Below, piece by piece: positions 46,901-59,800 of a stretch of 64,000 nt of DNA. The stretch comes from Neelides folsomi (lineage: Eukaryota > Arthropoda > Collembola > Neelipleona > Neelidae): NCBI GenBank assembly GCA_034687125.1, contig JAQGBZ010000323.1, positions 1 to 64,000 of the forward strand, in the 5' to 3' direction. The notes below the pieces were generated by a model, which was not told the DNA's origin, made no database searches, and saw only the letters and a program-made list of their open reading frames with translations. Numbering within the stretch: the first letter of the stretch is position 1; each line of letters begins with the position of its first letter. A program made the translations under genes and the position numbers.

Positions 46901-49190
46901 ATTTATAAATCCTTTCTAATTTCCTTATTTTTCCAATCTTCGCCTTCGTTATTCAGCAATAAAGAAGGATTTAGCGTATTTTGAATCCACCCTCACATGA
47001 AAATGGAAATTTCTTTAAACCCACGTCTTCTCATGTTCAAGAGACTTTTAGTGGAGAAATAGCCGTTCGGAGATCTGTTCCTTTCAAGGTTTCGCCCCAA
47101 ACTTTCCCCTTCATTTTTCGATAGAGACAGAGAGGAAATCCATTTTGGATTGTGAAATTTATTCAGTGGAAGTTGGAGGTTCATTCTCCACCCTCATCTT
47201 TTCACTCGCTCGGCTCACAGCCAAATCGCTCCCCTTCTTCTTCAAGCCAAATTCACTAATGAGATATAAAATAAAGGAGATTTGGAGAGAATGCACAAAA
47301 ACAAATAGTTTGTTTCAATATGCGAAATTAATATATATTCAACTTGTCATTTTAAAAGCCGGGTTTAAGTTTATTTAACTTATTAATATAAATTTTTAAA
47401 TTTAGCACTTAGGCTCATTAATTAAACCAAGAAATGTTTTTAAACTGGGGAGAGATGAAAGGAGGAAGGGAAGGGAAAGTTCATTAAATAGATACTTGGA
47501 ATTCATTTGCTTTTCTCAGAATTCCGTCTAAGGGGAAAGTTGAGCTCGTTAATTATTTAAGAGTAATTAATTAGGAATAAGAAAGGATTTTGTCAAGAGA
47601 GCTGATTAATGGAATTAAATTTATTAAACATTTCCTTGTAAGCTCTCATGTATCGTTTCCTTCTAAATAATAAATAAATACTAAATAGTTATACCCTTAT
47701 ACCAGATATACCATACGCCATACATTATACCCAAATACTTATTTTTCAGTATAATTTGTATCTGTAGTATTTGACGTTGATAAAGACGTTTGGAGTCATT
47801 TATTATTAAATACGCCCCAATAAAAAATCACAAATATGGAAAATTATTTGGGTGGAAATCAACAAAAGAGGAAATTTTTGAATAGAAAATTCCAATTTAT
47901 TTATTAATAAAAAAGCATTTATAATAAGTTTTTCAGTTGCAAGTCTCTGTCAGTAGCAATTTTTTATAAACACTCAATTTTTATAAAATCTTTCAATTTT
48001 TTATAAATTCTTTCTAAATCTTTTGTATTGAATGAAGTATCCTTAACATAAACCACATTGTTCATGTCAATAATTGTATAAAAAAGTTTAAATCCGAAGT
48101 TTTTTACACTATTTTATGGCGCGTTGAGCTGAATAAGGAAATGTGGAATCGGAGCTTTGTATAAATTGTGAAATGTAGCTGAGTCAGGACAGTTCATTTG
48201 ACTCTGTGTATGAAAGTGGAGGATTTGAAGATTCTTTTGAGCGAACCTTTGGAACTTCTTCGTTTAATGAGTTGGAAAGAAGAGGAAATAAATGCTATGG
48301 TGGAATGCATAAGGAATGATCTGCTATATCCATATAGCCCTTCTTCTGTTTATAGGAACGTCTTTGACAGTTGAGACATAATGGCGGTGGAATGCGGTGC
48401 TTTATATGTTTTATATATTAAAGCAATGGATTTTATAGCAGGAGATTTGATTTTAATTCGAGGAATTAAAGAACTCAGAGTCGACCTGACTCTCCGGCTA
48501 ATGGGGACGGATAAAACTATTCATGATTATTTTATACATTTAACTTTCACATAACTCAAGAAGAAGAGTTGGGACAGTTGGGAGAAACATACAAACTGGG
48601 ACATTTTCACTCATTTGGTCTTAAACCCCTATTTTATGTATAAATGTTATATAAATCCAAAAAAGGATTTTAAAATGGCTCCCTAATCCATCCCTTTCAC
48701 GGGTAATAAAAAAGCGGGACTTTTTCTCTAATTAGTTTTAAGGTTGAGAGGAGAAAAATATTTATGAGTTGAAACGTAGGTTGAGAATTTATTCTTAAAG
48801 TCAAAGATCTTTTCCTTATCACATTTTATGATTTATATTCCCTTTGATCCTCTTATTATACCTACAGCATGACTTATGCAGATTTCGACTTCACTTTTGA
48901 ATATTTTAAAATCGCAGGATTATGAATTTAATATAAAATTCATAAAATGAAAATAATTTTGAATTATCTGTATTTGAAATTATAAAATAAATTATATAAT
49001 CTTTATTATACTTACCTACCATATACTATATTGGTATTAGGTAAATATGTATACCTCTGTTTTTATTTTTTATGATTGCATATGTTTTTATTATTTGTTT
49101 ATTGGCGTCAACATAATCATCATTTATTTCTGGGTTTGACCGTTGGATTTACGAGAATAATTTATTGGCCAAAGTTGGAATTTGTTTTTG
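43942..49190. other. Gene-poor tract, part 2
   Basis: No exon recognised. Purine-to-pyrimidine islands at about 44040-44270, 44400-44780, 45170-45580, 45900-46290, 46990-47110, 47120-47260 and 48110-48340; a purine-only patch at about 47440-47500. Confidence 0.5.
45170..45580. other. Purine-to-pyrimidine switch island
   Basis: G/A-rich from 45280 to 45490 (GAACTGAAGGGGAATTTGAG, GGGGAAATGAAGGGAG), then C/T-rich to 45580 (CACTTCTTCCTCGCAC, CTTCCCTCACC). No homology in any frame. Confidence 0.4.
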
Positions 49191-51538
49191 GACGGGGATG
49201 TGTTTAGCATATGAGAGAAAATAAATCTATTTCCCCTCCATTCCTCATCCGAGGTTAGGGAAAGTTGAGAGGAATGATTTGTGAATTTTCCCCAACTTCG
49301 TCCTCACAAGCTCCACATGGGTTTCAGGCAGACGACGACGACAGTCCCAATATGTTACGCATATCTTCCCTCCACACTTCCCCATATATCATAACCTCCA
49401 TTCCATATTCATATCGTGACCAAGTTCATCCAACTTACATTTTAATAATCCGGCCAAGCTTCACATGTGTGCACAAATTGGAAAATAATTAACAAATAAA
49501 TTATTCAAAAGTATGTGAAAATCATACAAAAACAATTATGCACCAATTTTACTTTTATTAAATAAATAAAGATTTTCTAAACTTTTAGATTTTATAGTTT
49601 TATAAAAATTTATCAAGGTAAATATCCTAGACATGATTGTGAATTTATCTTGTTTTATTAAATATAAAACTATCATGTTTTACAATTATTATTTAAAGCT
49701 GGTTAATTAATTAAGTTGTTCCATTAAGTAAATTTATTAAATTAAAACTATACTTAAATATGTGCAAATAAAAAACCTCGAAGCATTGAGTGCATAAAGA
49801 AATGAATAATGAGGCTTTTCTTTTGTTCCTTGAATCTCCGCATGTTGCCTTGGCTTTCTCTTATGAAGACTTTTAGGTCAAAATGTCTTAGATGGCTTTT
49901 ATGTAACTCATGGTGAATGTGAATAACTTGAGCAAGAAGAAAGAAACTCAGTCAATCAGAAGACGTTAAAACGTAAAACATCAAGGTGTGTTGGAAAGTA
50001 ATAAAGAAGCATTTACTCATTTGATTCTTCGCCTGTCTCAATTTTCAACCCTCTTTCCATTTCCATCAATTTCTATTTATTAATTGTATAAATTTCCCTT
50101 TCTCTATATTACTAATGTACGATTATATTTTATATGTAAATACATATTCTCTTATCATATGAATGTTTATCATAAGAATATTTAAGATAGAAATTCTTTA
50201 TCTGTAGTTTAATATATGAATTCTTTATCTTTAACTTATTTTATATGTATTACTGCAGATTCTTGTTATATTATTATAATTGGATCAATTGCGTATTTCA
50301 CTTTGTTATTTTATAATAGCCATTTTCTTTTATTTTCTTAATGTATGATGTATGTGAGTATAGGAGATAGGTTCCATTTTTGATTCTTCTTTATATATCT
50401 TTTTCCATGCTCCTGGTCGTCTATTATGTACGACCCCATTATGTATTATTTCTCCCAAGGCAATTCAAGATTTGCTCAACCTTATGTAAATATTAACTTC
50501 AAGAAGGTTCATTTTATAAATGTGTAGCAATTATGTTCCCAACATTATGTATTCTCCCCATGTTACCATATTTCAAATCCCGGCCCCAACTCTTTCTCTA
50601 ATAATGATGGTAAATTGTTTAATTTTATTTGGAAACAATTCCGCGGTTAATTTAAAAGTCAAATTGAGAATAATTTAAATATGGGTTGAATATGTTTAAA
50701 ACCTTTGTCCCAGTCTTAATATACTACGTGCCAGAGTCATAACAATAAATTTAATATATTCAAAGTTTTTTGTCCCCGCGCCAATTTTCAACTTTTCGTT
50801 AAAAAATTATATAAATGGGGAAAACATACGTTAAAGGAATATACCCATGGGGGATTCTTATTAAAATCCGCAGGAGATAAAATCTTATATTTTAAATATG
50901 CTTTTAGATCAGCTATTCGTTGGATATTTTGAATTAAAGGACTTTGAGGAAATAAAGTTATAATTTATTAAAAGCAGTTTGTAAGGAACTCTGTATGAAT
51001 TCCCAAGCGGAATCGATTCGGGTGTTTTGAGTATTAAATGTAGTTAAGAGATGAGAGATGATTTGAAGCGGGCAAAGGGCAGTTGGTACTTCCATCAGTA
51101 CATTTGGATCCTCTCCAATTCATCAGACCTTAAAACCCTCCTTGCCATTAAACACTCCGCAGACATCTCCTATAGCCACCCCCTCCGGTTGTTCACACGA
51201 AAACATATAAGGAACGATTGAGACTCTTATACCAACCCAAACTTGGCGGATTTTATATAATAAAATAATAATTTACCCGATAACCATTAAATGTTGTAAA
51301 AGAGCTCAAAGGCATTTTCCCCCTTTTCTTAAAAGTTCACAACTTTTTAAACTTTCAACTTTTCTCTTTCATTATTTCTCACAGAATTTAACTTAAAATC
51401 GTTCTTATAAAAAATCCATTTTACGTAAGTATACAAAATTACATTAAAGACTATAAATCCATAATACAGGTAGGTACACATTTATTAAGATTCAAGTTGA
51501 AGCAAAGATTTGCCTTTTAAATACAACAATACAACAAC

Positions 51539-51621
51539 ACAGGATGTTTACAATGTAGTGTTCCTTTCAAGAGCTTATATAAGAGAATATTTTTTAGAAC
51601 ACTACATAGTAAACACACTGT
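51539..51621. mobile_element. Small foldback/MITE
   Basis: About 83 bp with 25-base inverted ends: ACAGGATGTTTACAATGTAG then TGTTC on the left, and its imperfect complement (GAACACTACATAGTAAACAC) on the right. No coding content; family unassigned. Confidence 0.6.
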
Positions 51622-53329
51622 ACATAATATAATACAATTAAAATAAACATTTTTTCTTACCAATTATAAATAATACATATTTATATAAAGCTGAAAAGAA
51701 TGTTTAACGTTATGAATGAAGGAAATAAATAGGGGTTGTAAGATGTAATCATAATGCCTATGATATATTTGAAATTCCGAGAAGAATATGAGGAAATTGC
51801 TGCATGAATATTATTATTTTCTATGGTGATAAAGGAATGAATTATTGTCATTGTGTGGTTGCCATAAGTACATAGCCCGGGTTATATAGCCTGAGTGTTT
51901 TCCTTTCCCCATGGGGCGTAAAGAGGAAATGATTCCGGAGAAATGCATGAAAGAAAGAAATGAGGCCATGATGAATTTTATCTTTTGAATCTACCACTGT
52001 GATCATCAAACAACCCGCCGAGGAGATGATGAAATCCGTGAAAACTCAAAAAATATTTTTACTACCCAGGGTGACGGATTCGACGGGGGAAGTTCAATTA
52101 AAGTAAAAGTTAATTTCTCCCTCTGAGGCTGAAGGTCGTAAACCTGCAAGAGAACCAAATAAATATTTTGGGTCCAATTTACTTTGAAGGATTTTATGCA
52201 GAAAATGGAGGACGCTAAGAGTGGTGGCAATTTATGGTTTTGCACATCGGAACGACAGAGATATTGAGATTAAATGTTGGACAGAGTGAAGAATAAAGAA
52301 TGGATCCAAACGGGAGATTTAAAAGGATTGATTTTGATGTTCAGAAAAGGGGGGAAATGCATTGAAGGGAATGTAAAGTGGAGTTGATCCTTTGAATCAA
52401 AGGGATGTGAAGGGAATAATAAATAAAGGTACAAACGAACATTACATACGTTCGCCCTTCTTTCATCTTTCAATCCTCTTTACAGATAAAAAATCTCAAT
52501 CACATTTGTCCTTTCATCAAAAGGGTTTCTACCTATTAATTTAATCCAATTACTCCTTTTGTTTTAAACCCATTTACCTAATTAAATGCACATTGCTAAA
52601 GGTAAAAACTGAGGGAGTTTTGAATTTTGTAACCAAATCTTGCTCATCCAAAAACTAACAAAACTAACTGTAAGTAAAATGAATAAAGTATAAGGATTTT
52701 CACAATGAAGATAAGAAAGACAGAAAGATGTGAAAGATCGTAAGAGTGAAGATTCACAATTTTTTGAATTGAATAGAACTCAAGTTTGGTAAATCGGAAA
52801 TGAAATGTAGGGGAAAATCAAATGTGATGAATGGAAAGCGGAAATGAAGCCAGAGATTTACAGTCAAACCAAAGAAGGCCAAAAGTAGCTTCATATGATG
52901 GAAATATCCTCAAACTATTAAATTATATTTTTCCAATTTTATTAAATAGCTTCAACATTTGCCCTACTGCTCTTATAAGAAAATGGAACTGCCATTTTCA
53001 AACTACAACTGCCATATTTATCCCATGGTGTATTTTAATACTATGTACAGATATTACATAATAATATGTATATAGACTAAAAGTATGTAAAATAGTATAG
53101 TACATATGTACCATAAATTTATAAGTACTTTTACATACATGAGTGAGTAAATATTAAAAGTATAGTGGAAGTAAGCGAAGTAAAATGAGAAGCTAACAGG
53201 GAATATGTGATGGGTTGAAGATCCAATTTTTTGATCATCTATGGTTTTATCATGAGAATATTGGAGATGACATAAAAGTGAAAGATATTGAGAGATTCGT
53301 GTGGAAGAGATAGGGAGAGAGAAACTCTG

Positions 53330-53500
53330 TCTGAATCGCGGGTTTAATTCGGTGAGCAAAGAAAGAGCGGAAGAGAGCTTTTAACATTTTGGAGCGAAAA
53401 TCTAAGGTTCCCGGAAGTCGTTTCACTTTCTCTCTCCTTCCGCCTCACTCAAATCACTCCGAGCAATTTACTTTACTTCTCCTATCATTTCCTTTGTCCT
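53330..53500. other. Purine-to-pyrimidine switch island
   Basis: GAGCAAAGAAAGAGCGGAAG on the left changes to CACTTTCTCTCTCCTTCCGC on the right within about 70 bases. One of the sharpest switches in the window. Confidence 0.45.
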
Positions 53501-54170
53501 ACTCAAAACACAATTTACGCTATATCAAATACAACGTTTAGTTTACATGTGTCGACATACGTTTGTGTCCTCAGCATCATGTGCATCTTATAAAGAGACT
53601 TCATTGCAAGATTACTCCAACAATTTTACTGATTTTACAATAATAAACGGATAAGAACTATTTAAAGTATACTTAAAGCATGGAAGGAATTTAGTAGATA
53701 TTTTATGATGAATTATTCATTCAAATAAATATAAAACAGAATTGTTAATTTAGTTTTATAATAAACTAATTTTGTCTACTTTAAATGTTTAAATATTCAT
53801 AACTTTCAAAAAAAATATATTATTTAAATTCATTCCATTTTGGAAATGCCAAAGTTCAAGCTTGAATTCCATCGAATTCATATAATATAATACAATTTGA
53901 AAAGATGACGTTTTATTTTTTAATAATACAAGTTTGATACCTATTTGAAATGAATTGTCCCCAGGGGCTTTCCTTTACTCTTTTGGAGCAAATAAACCTC
54001 CACGTTAAAAGGTAAATAAACATCAAATTCAATTCTAGGAAATATTAATTTTTTATTATTATTTTATTTTTTTGATAGCTCCTTTAGATTAAATGTAGTT
54101 CTTTGCTACATATAAAGTAACTATAAAATTTTTATATGAAAATTTAATAACAATTTAATATACTGTACAA

Positions 54171-54453
54171 GGACGAGAGTGGGCCCTTACGGGACACCCC
54201 TCACGTCCCTGCAATAAATTGTCGGTTAAAACTTATGGTCGAATTTGTTAAAGATCTTTATTAAATGACATTATCGAATGTGAGCTGGTTCCGGCCAGAG
54301 AGCCATCTGAGGATCCTTGAGCGAGATGGTTGTATTATTCATCTAATTTGGGTCATCTGAGATCATCGTGGGAGTGAGCGATGGTTAGAGAATCTCGAGC
54401 TCTTCCGCTGACGAGGGAAAGAATCTGCTCCCACAACAGATTCTTCTACAATA
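54171..54453. other. GC-richer sequence of unknown nature
   Basis: About 280 bp, clearly less AT-rich than its surroundings (GTGGGCCCTTACGGGACACC, GGTTCCGGCCAGAGAGCC). It has no coding frame, adjoins a Tc1/mariner derivative and may be part of a further transposon or SINE. No tRNA-like promoter boxes could be confirmed. Confidence 0.35.
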
Positions 54454-54763
54454 CAGATTATACCAACTTCTCTTAATCATACCAACTTCTCTTAACCAAG
54501 TGTACCGTTTGGAATGCAATTCAATTGAGGAATTACAACAGATCTTCAAAACGTGCAGGAACATTCCAATCCCAACATTCGACCACATTCGAGATGGATT
54601 AAAACAACGATTATTTCAGTGTTTGGCTCAAAATGGAGCTCAGTTTGAACACTTACGATAATTCACTTGTTTAAATTAAAAAGTTTTTGTTTATTTTAGA
54701 AATTTCCAATGTTACTAACTCATTTTCATTTCTCCTATAATTAAGAGAAGTTGGTATGATCTG
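54454..54763 (+). mobile_element. Tc1/mariner (IS630-type) deletion derivative
   Basis: TA-flanked 310-bp element with about 26-base inverted ends (CAGATTATACCAACTTCTCT on the left; AGAGAAGTTGGTATGATCTG on the right). The left end is duplicated (ACCAACTTCTCTTAA occurs twice in tandem). Between the ends lies the last part of a transposase in an open frame ending in a normal stop: LECNSIEELQQIFKTC, then RLFQCLAQNGAQFEHLR, the family's C-terminal pattern. The catalytic part is deleted. Confidence 0.85.
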
Positions 54764-56840
54764 TATAGACTTTATAAGTAAGATATTAAATTTTGATAAA
54801 TAATAAAAATAATAATCCAATGATTAATAATTATTATATTTTCTCAAATATATACAGAGCAAAAAACAAATTAATGTAATATGAGTAGTGGAAATAAAAT
54901 AAGATTTTTAAAAATCTATAAAAAATGTTGAGAAGAAATGGGCAAATTAGCGGAAGTAATTAGGAAGGTGGTGGAGAAAGTAAAAGGTGTGATTAGGCTG
55001 TGGATTGAGAACCGGATTAAAAGGGTTTTCGAACGGAGTGGAAATGAGATTAGGAGACTTCCTTATCAAACACCCTTTGTCTTTCTTAACGTCTCTCCAA
55101 GAGAATCAATGGAAGCGAAATTGGTCCATGGGGCTTATAGGAATCTTCACCGCGGTCATCAAAGGATTCCAAGACCAAGTGATGAATGGCCGAGAAAAGA
55201 GAAGAACATTAAATCAAATTACACCAACGCTCCGATAAACTCCAACCCAATATCTTTTACCACTTTTTATACAACTTAAAATATATTCAGAATATTATAT
55301 TTTATTACTATATTACTTCAATTTAACCATAGGTAAATGATAAAATAAATTGAGAACTGAAATAATAAAAAATCAAATAAAAATATTATTGCAATTTTAT
55401 TCTTATTTGTCTTATAAATAATGCTCATTTGCCTTTGGCTTCTAAATCCGATTACGATTACTCATAAAAAGGAATAAAAAGAGATTTGTGTGGATTTAAG
55501 GTTAAAGAAGGATAATGAAGTTTTGATGAATTTTTATGATGATTTGAACGAGGTTGTTTGGTTTGGTCCGGGCGGGTAAATAATGTAGTTGAAGGAGCCT
55601 TTAATCGCCCCTTTTCTGCATGAATAGGATGAGGAAGTTTGTGGATGGGTCTGAATATCTTTAGTGGGCGGAAGTTGGAATGACATATGTGGGATTCGCT
55701 TTGGCCCAACTTCATAAAGGCAAAGTTCCAAAACCCCCAACTTGCCAACCTCACCCAATATTTAATGCCCTATTTGAACACACAATTCCAAAACGGTTCC
55801 AATCACTTACTAAAACTTTCCTCTTTTATTACCTGCTTAGATCATGTCTTATATATTAACTCATCCCTTTTATCCTCAAACTCATTAAATACATTTGCCA
55901 AATTAACTAGATATACAGAGTATAATTTAAGTATAAGCTGGTGAATTAGTCAACTAGCCATTTAAATTATTAAAGTTTATTTATAATATTCACAAATTGC
56001 AGTTTTAATTAAAAGCTAAATAAAACTTACCAATCTTTGATTCCATATATTGTACTTGTTTTTAATTACTCATTAATAAAGTTTCTTAATGATTTTGACC
56101 TGAGTACTTGATGTAATCAATTAATTTAATTTATGGATAAAGGGGGGAAATTTAAATTGATTGGGAAGTGTCAGAGAAGTTTGTGATGATTTCGCAAGTT
56201 TCGTTTCCCCTCTCGTTCCCGTTCCATGTCTAAAGAAAACGGATTTTCCGTCTATTCAGCAAAGAGGAAGGAAAGGAGTGAGAGGAAAATACAGATATGC
56301 AGTATGGAAAATAAATGGATAATGCATAGGTATATTGCGAATTCCTTCCAAACATAAGTAAACATATAACTATTGTGATTTTTGTTTTTGAACGTTAATG
56401 CTGTGTAAATATTGCCTCTATGGTATATATTTAATTTTAGTATATATAACTAATAATATATCTTATAACTTATAATATATGAGTATTGCAGATAATATTG
56501 TAGTAACTATATATAATTAAATAAATAAATTAGATAGATGAAATATATTTCTGTCATGCAGTGAAGTGAGTGATAAATAAAGATTAAAATCATAAGGTTT
56601 TATATAACATTGTGATTTAATATTTTGAACAATCCCTAATGTTTTCCTAAAATCATTTACATATGGCGTTTAATCGAACATAAAATGGAGGTTAAGGAAT
56701 TGAATTTAAATACCTGTACATATTTTATTTAATATGAGCTTATTTAAGTATTAGGAAAGAGTTTATTTTATGTTATGGCAACATATTCAGAAATGTTTTT
56801 TACGAGGAGAGTTGAACTATCAATTAATGAAATGTTTGGT
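54764..56840. other. Gene-poor tract, part 4
   Basis: Islands at about 54930-55270, 55480-55790 and 56130-56240 with the usual purine-to-pyrimidine polarity. No exon recognised. The last 200 bp are the 3' flank of the acyl-CoA synthetase. Confidence 0.5.
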
Positions 56841-59800
56841 TCAATTCAATTTCGAATACATGTCTTCTATTTGAGGTTTAAAATAATCTTTCAGCTGAGG
56901 CCGCTTGGCTTTAAATGTTGGAGTTAAAAGGCCGTTTTGGACGGAAAAGGCGTCTGGGTGTAAGTAAATGTCTTTTACCTTCAAAAATAATTCAATTTAA
57001 ATCTCAAAATGTTAAAATTTTCAAGAAATTTACAAGAATTATTAGTTATTTTTAAAAATTATAGTATCGTTTTTGAATAATTTTGGAATACGTGTTCAAA
57101 TGGTTTCAGCCTTCCTGCTTTAGCAGTTTTCGTCAATTCTTCCAAAAAAAGTTCTTTTACTTTATCTTCAACGCAGAGAACAGATAAAGTTCCAGAAATG
57201 TCGTGCCTTGCGGCCCAATCTTTGATATTTTCTACGTCGGGGACAACAACGGCGACGAGACATGACTAAATCAAGCGAATTAATTAAAACCATATTTATT
57301 TTATCAATAAAATAATATCAATTATAAACACAGTAAAAAATTAAAAATTATTTAACCAAATATTATTAATTTCGGTTAAGAAATATTTTTATATTAAAAA
57401 TAAATTACAAACCTTTAGTGGTTCTCCATGGACAAAAATCTGCGAAACAAATCTGCATTTAATAAGGACACTTTCAATTCTGTCTGGAGAAATATATTGG
57501 CCATGGGAGAGTTTAAATGTCAATTTTCTCCTGTCAATTATCTTCAATGTCCCATTCTGAATCACAGAAAATTTCAATTATTTTTTCTGATTAATGAATC
57601 ATTATACAATTATTCAATTAGATGTTGATGTATTAAAGAATTTGTTACTGGTTGCCAAGCTCCGATGTCCCCAGTGCATAACCATCCATCCTTGTCAAGA
57701 GATTCTCTCGTTGACTCCGAGTCCTTGTAGTATCCTTTGAACACATTACTTCCCTTTACGCAAATTTCCCCTATTCAATAAAAGAACCAGAAATTACTTC
57801 AAGCCTCAAGGAACAACCCGACCAAACAAGAAAAAGTCAAAAAAACCGAGATTTTTAAACTTTCCCTCCATTTCCCAAATAATGGAAAAATTAATGTACC
57901 CTGTCCAGCAGAGGCATAATACTCCATTTCAGGTACATCAATTAATTTGATGCAGCAGCAGGCCAACGGCGGTCCGACATGTTCTCCTTTTCCGTCCCCT
58001 TGGATTGTCAACGTCGCCGGGCCGACACATTCAGTTTGACCGTAGCCTTCTAACACCTACAATTTAAAATTGTCAATTTCTTAAAAATGCTAATTTTTTA
58101 AAATTGCTAAAACTGTCAATTAGTTAAAATTGTCTAACTCGGGGTATAAATATGGATTTATAAAAATGTATTGATATAAACATGGTGTTGATTGAATAGT
58201 CAAAAAGGATCAATTGGATTATTGGTGTAGGTCATGAAATTTACAATGCAGCCAAGAGCTGATCTGATGAATGTGAGTGTGGAGGCGGAGAGCGGCGCAG
58301 ATCCCACAACGATGAGTCTCAAACGCCCTCCCATTCCTTCCTGCACTTCGCGAAACACGATGGAATCCCAAATGGTATTTCGACTCAAAACACCCTTCGT
58401 GATGTCTTTCAACTTCCTTCCTAATCCTATACGCATTAGATTTCGTTTCACGAATGAACTGTTCGCATCAAACATTACCTGAAAAAATCAAATTTACCGC
58501 ATTTTAAAAAATATTAAAAATTAATCATTTCCTATTTAAATCACAATTATTGACATTTACATTAAGAGTAAATGTGGATTAAATTTTAATATTTTACCCT
58601 ATCGTGTATTCTATTAAGGAATTTTGGTACAGTTGGACAAACAGTTGGTTTCAGAGCTCTCATGTCATCACTTATGTTCCGAATGTCTCCAAGGTAGAAA
58701 CCGACGGCTCCGCCAGCCATGAACATCCCCACCTGCATAACTCATTGATCATTATGATCATTGATCAACTACTCTTGGGGTATTTTCTCACCTGTGAAAT
58801 CCGTTCCAACATGTGGGCAAGGGGGAGGAAGGAGATCATCACGTCTTTCCTCATTGGACGATGTTCCCCCATCTGGAGAAGCACAGAGGAGACACAGGAA
58901 ACGACGTTCTCGTGTGTTAACATCACACCTTTAGGACGACCGCTGCTCCCTCCAGTATTGTAACAAATTGTACAAATATCTTCAGGCAATGGCGGCTAAT
59001 TTAAATTTATAAAATAACAATATTGAACATAAGATACAGAAATACTAAATATACAGATACAGATATACTAAATGTACTGTACCATATACAGATAAGTTAA
59101 GCAACATTTATCTTCTTATTATGCAACATGGTATTTTTACTTTTTTGATTTTAAGTTTAATCCAAGATTTCCTTATTTACCTTGTCCCTATATTTATGAT
59201 TATTTGCAGAACCAATGCGTTCCACTTCTTCAAATTTATAAGTTTCGATTCCAGCCTTCTTGCATTTACCAATCGTGTCTCTTCGGATGTCTTTAATGTA
59301 AATGATCTTTTTAAGTGATGGCGGAGACCGGTCGAGTAACATGTTGATTTTTCCATCGTCTTCAACAATTACTGTGCTCATTTCATCTAACATAGAAAGT
59401 AAGCAGAATAGATCAAGAACTAATTTAGAATTTTTTATTGTAAGGATTAAAGCCCAATTAGCGCATTTCAATTTTGGTAATTGTAATTAAACAATGTTGG
59501 TAATTGTAATTAAATGTTGTTTGATTACTCTGCATGACAATATAGGCGATGTATTCGGAGCCGAGGGAATCGTAGAGTGGGACGGAAACCATGGAGAAAG
59601 TGAAGAGCCCTTGTTCGCAAAGAACCCATTCCGGACAATTGGAGCTGTAAATGCCAACGTGGGCTCCGGGAGTCAAACCTTCGGAATCCTTAATTAATCG
59701 GACAAGAAAGGGGAATTTAAACGTGTGTACCATAATGGACGAGGCCGGATCCGAAATTCTTGGCTCGCAGCAGCGCCTCGTTGTAGTGGAGCCAGACGTA

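Larger units (their letters stand above)
49191..54170. other. Gene-poor tract, part 3
   Basis: No exon recognised. Islands with the same polarity at about 49190-49420, 51000-51170, 51900-52110, 52270-52600, 52680-53010 and 53160-53500. Holds a small foldback at 51539-51621. Between islands the sequence is plain AT-rich. Confidence 0.5.

Noticed and set aside
54938-55279. 113-codon plus-strand frame
   Set aside because: The Lys/Glu-rich then Asn/Thr/Pro-rich product mirrors the purine-to-pyrimidine composition; overlapping frames of similar length exist.
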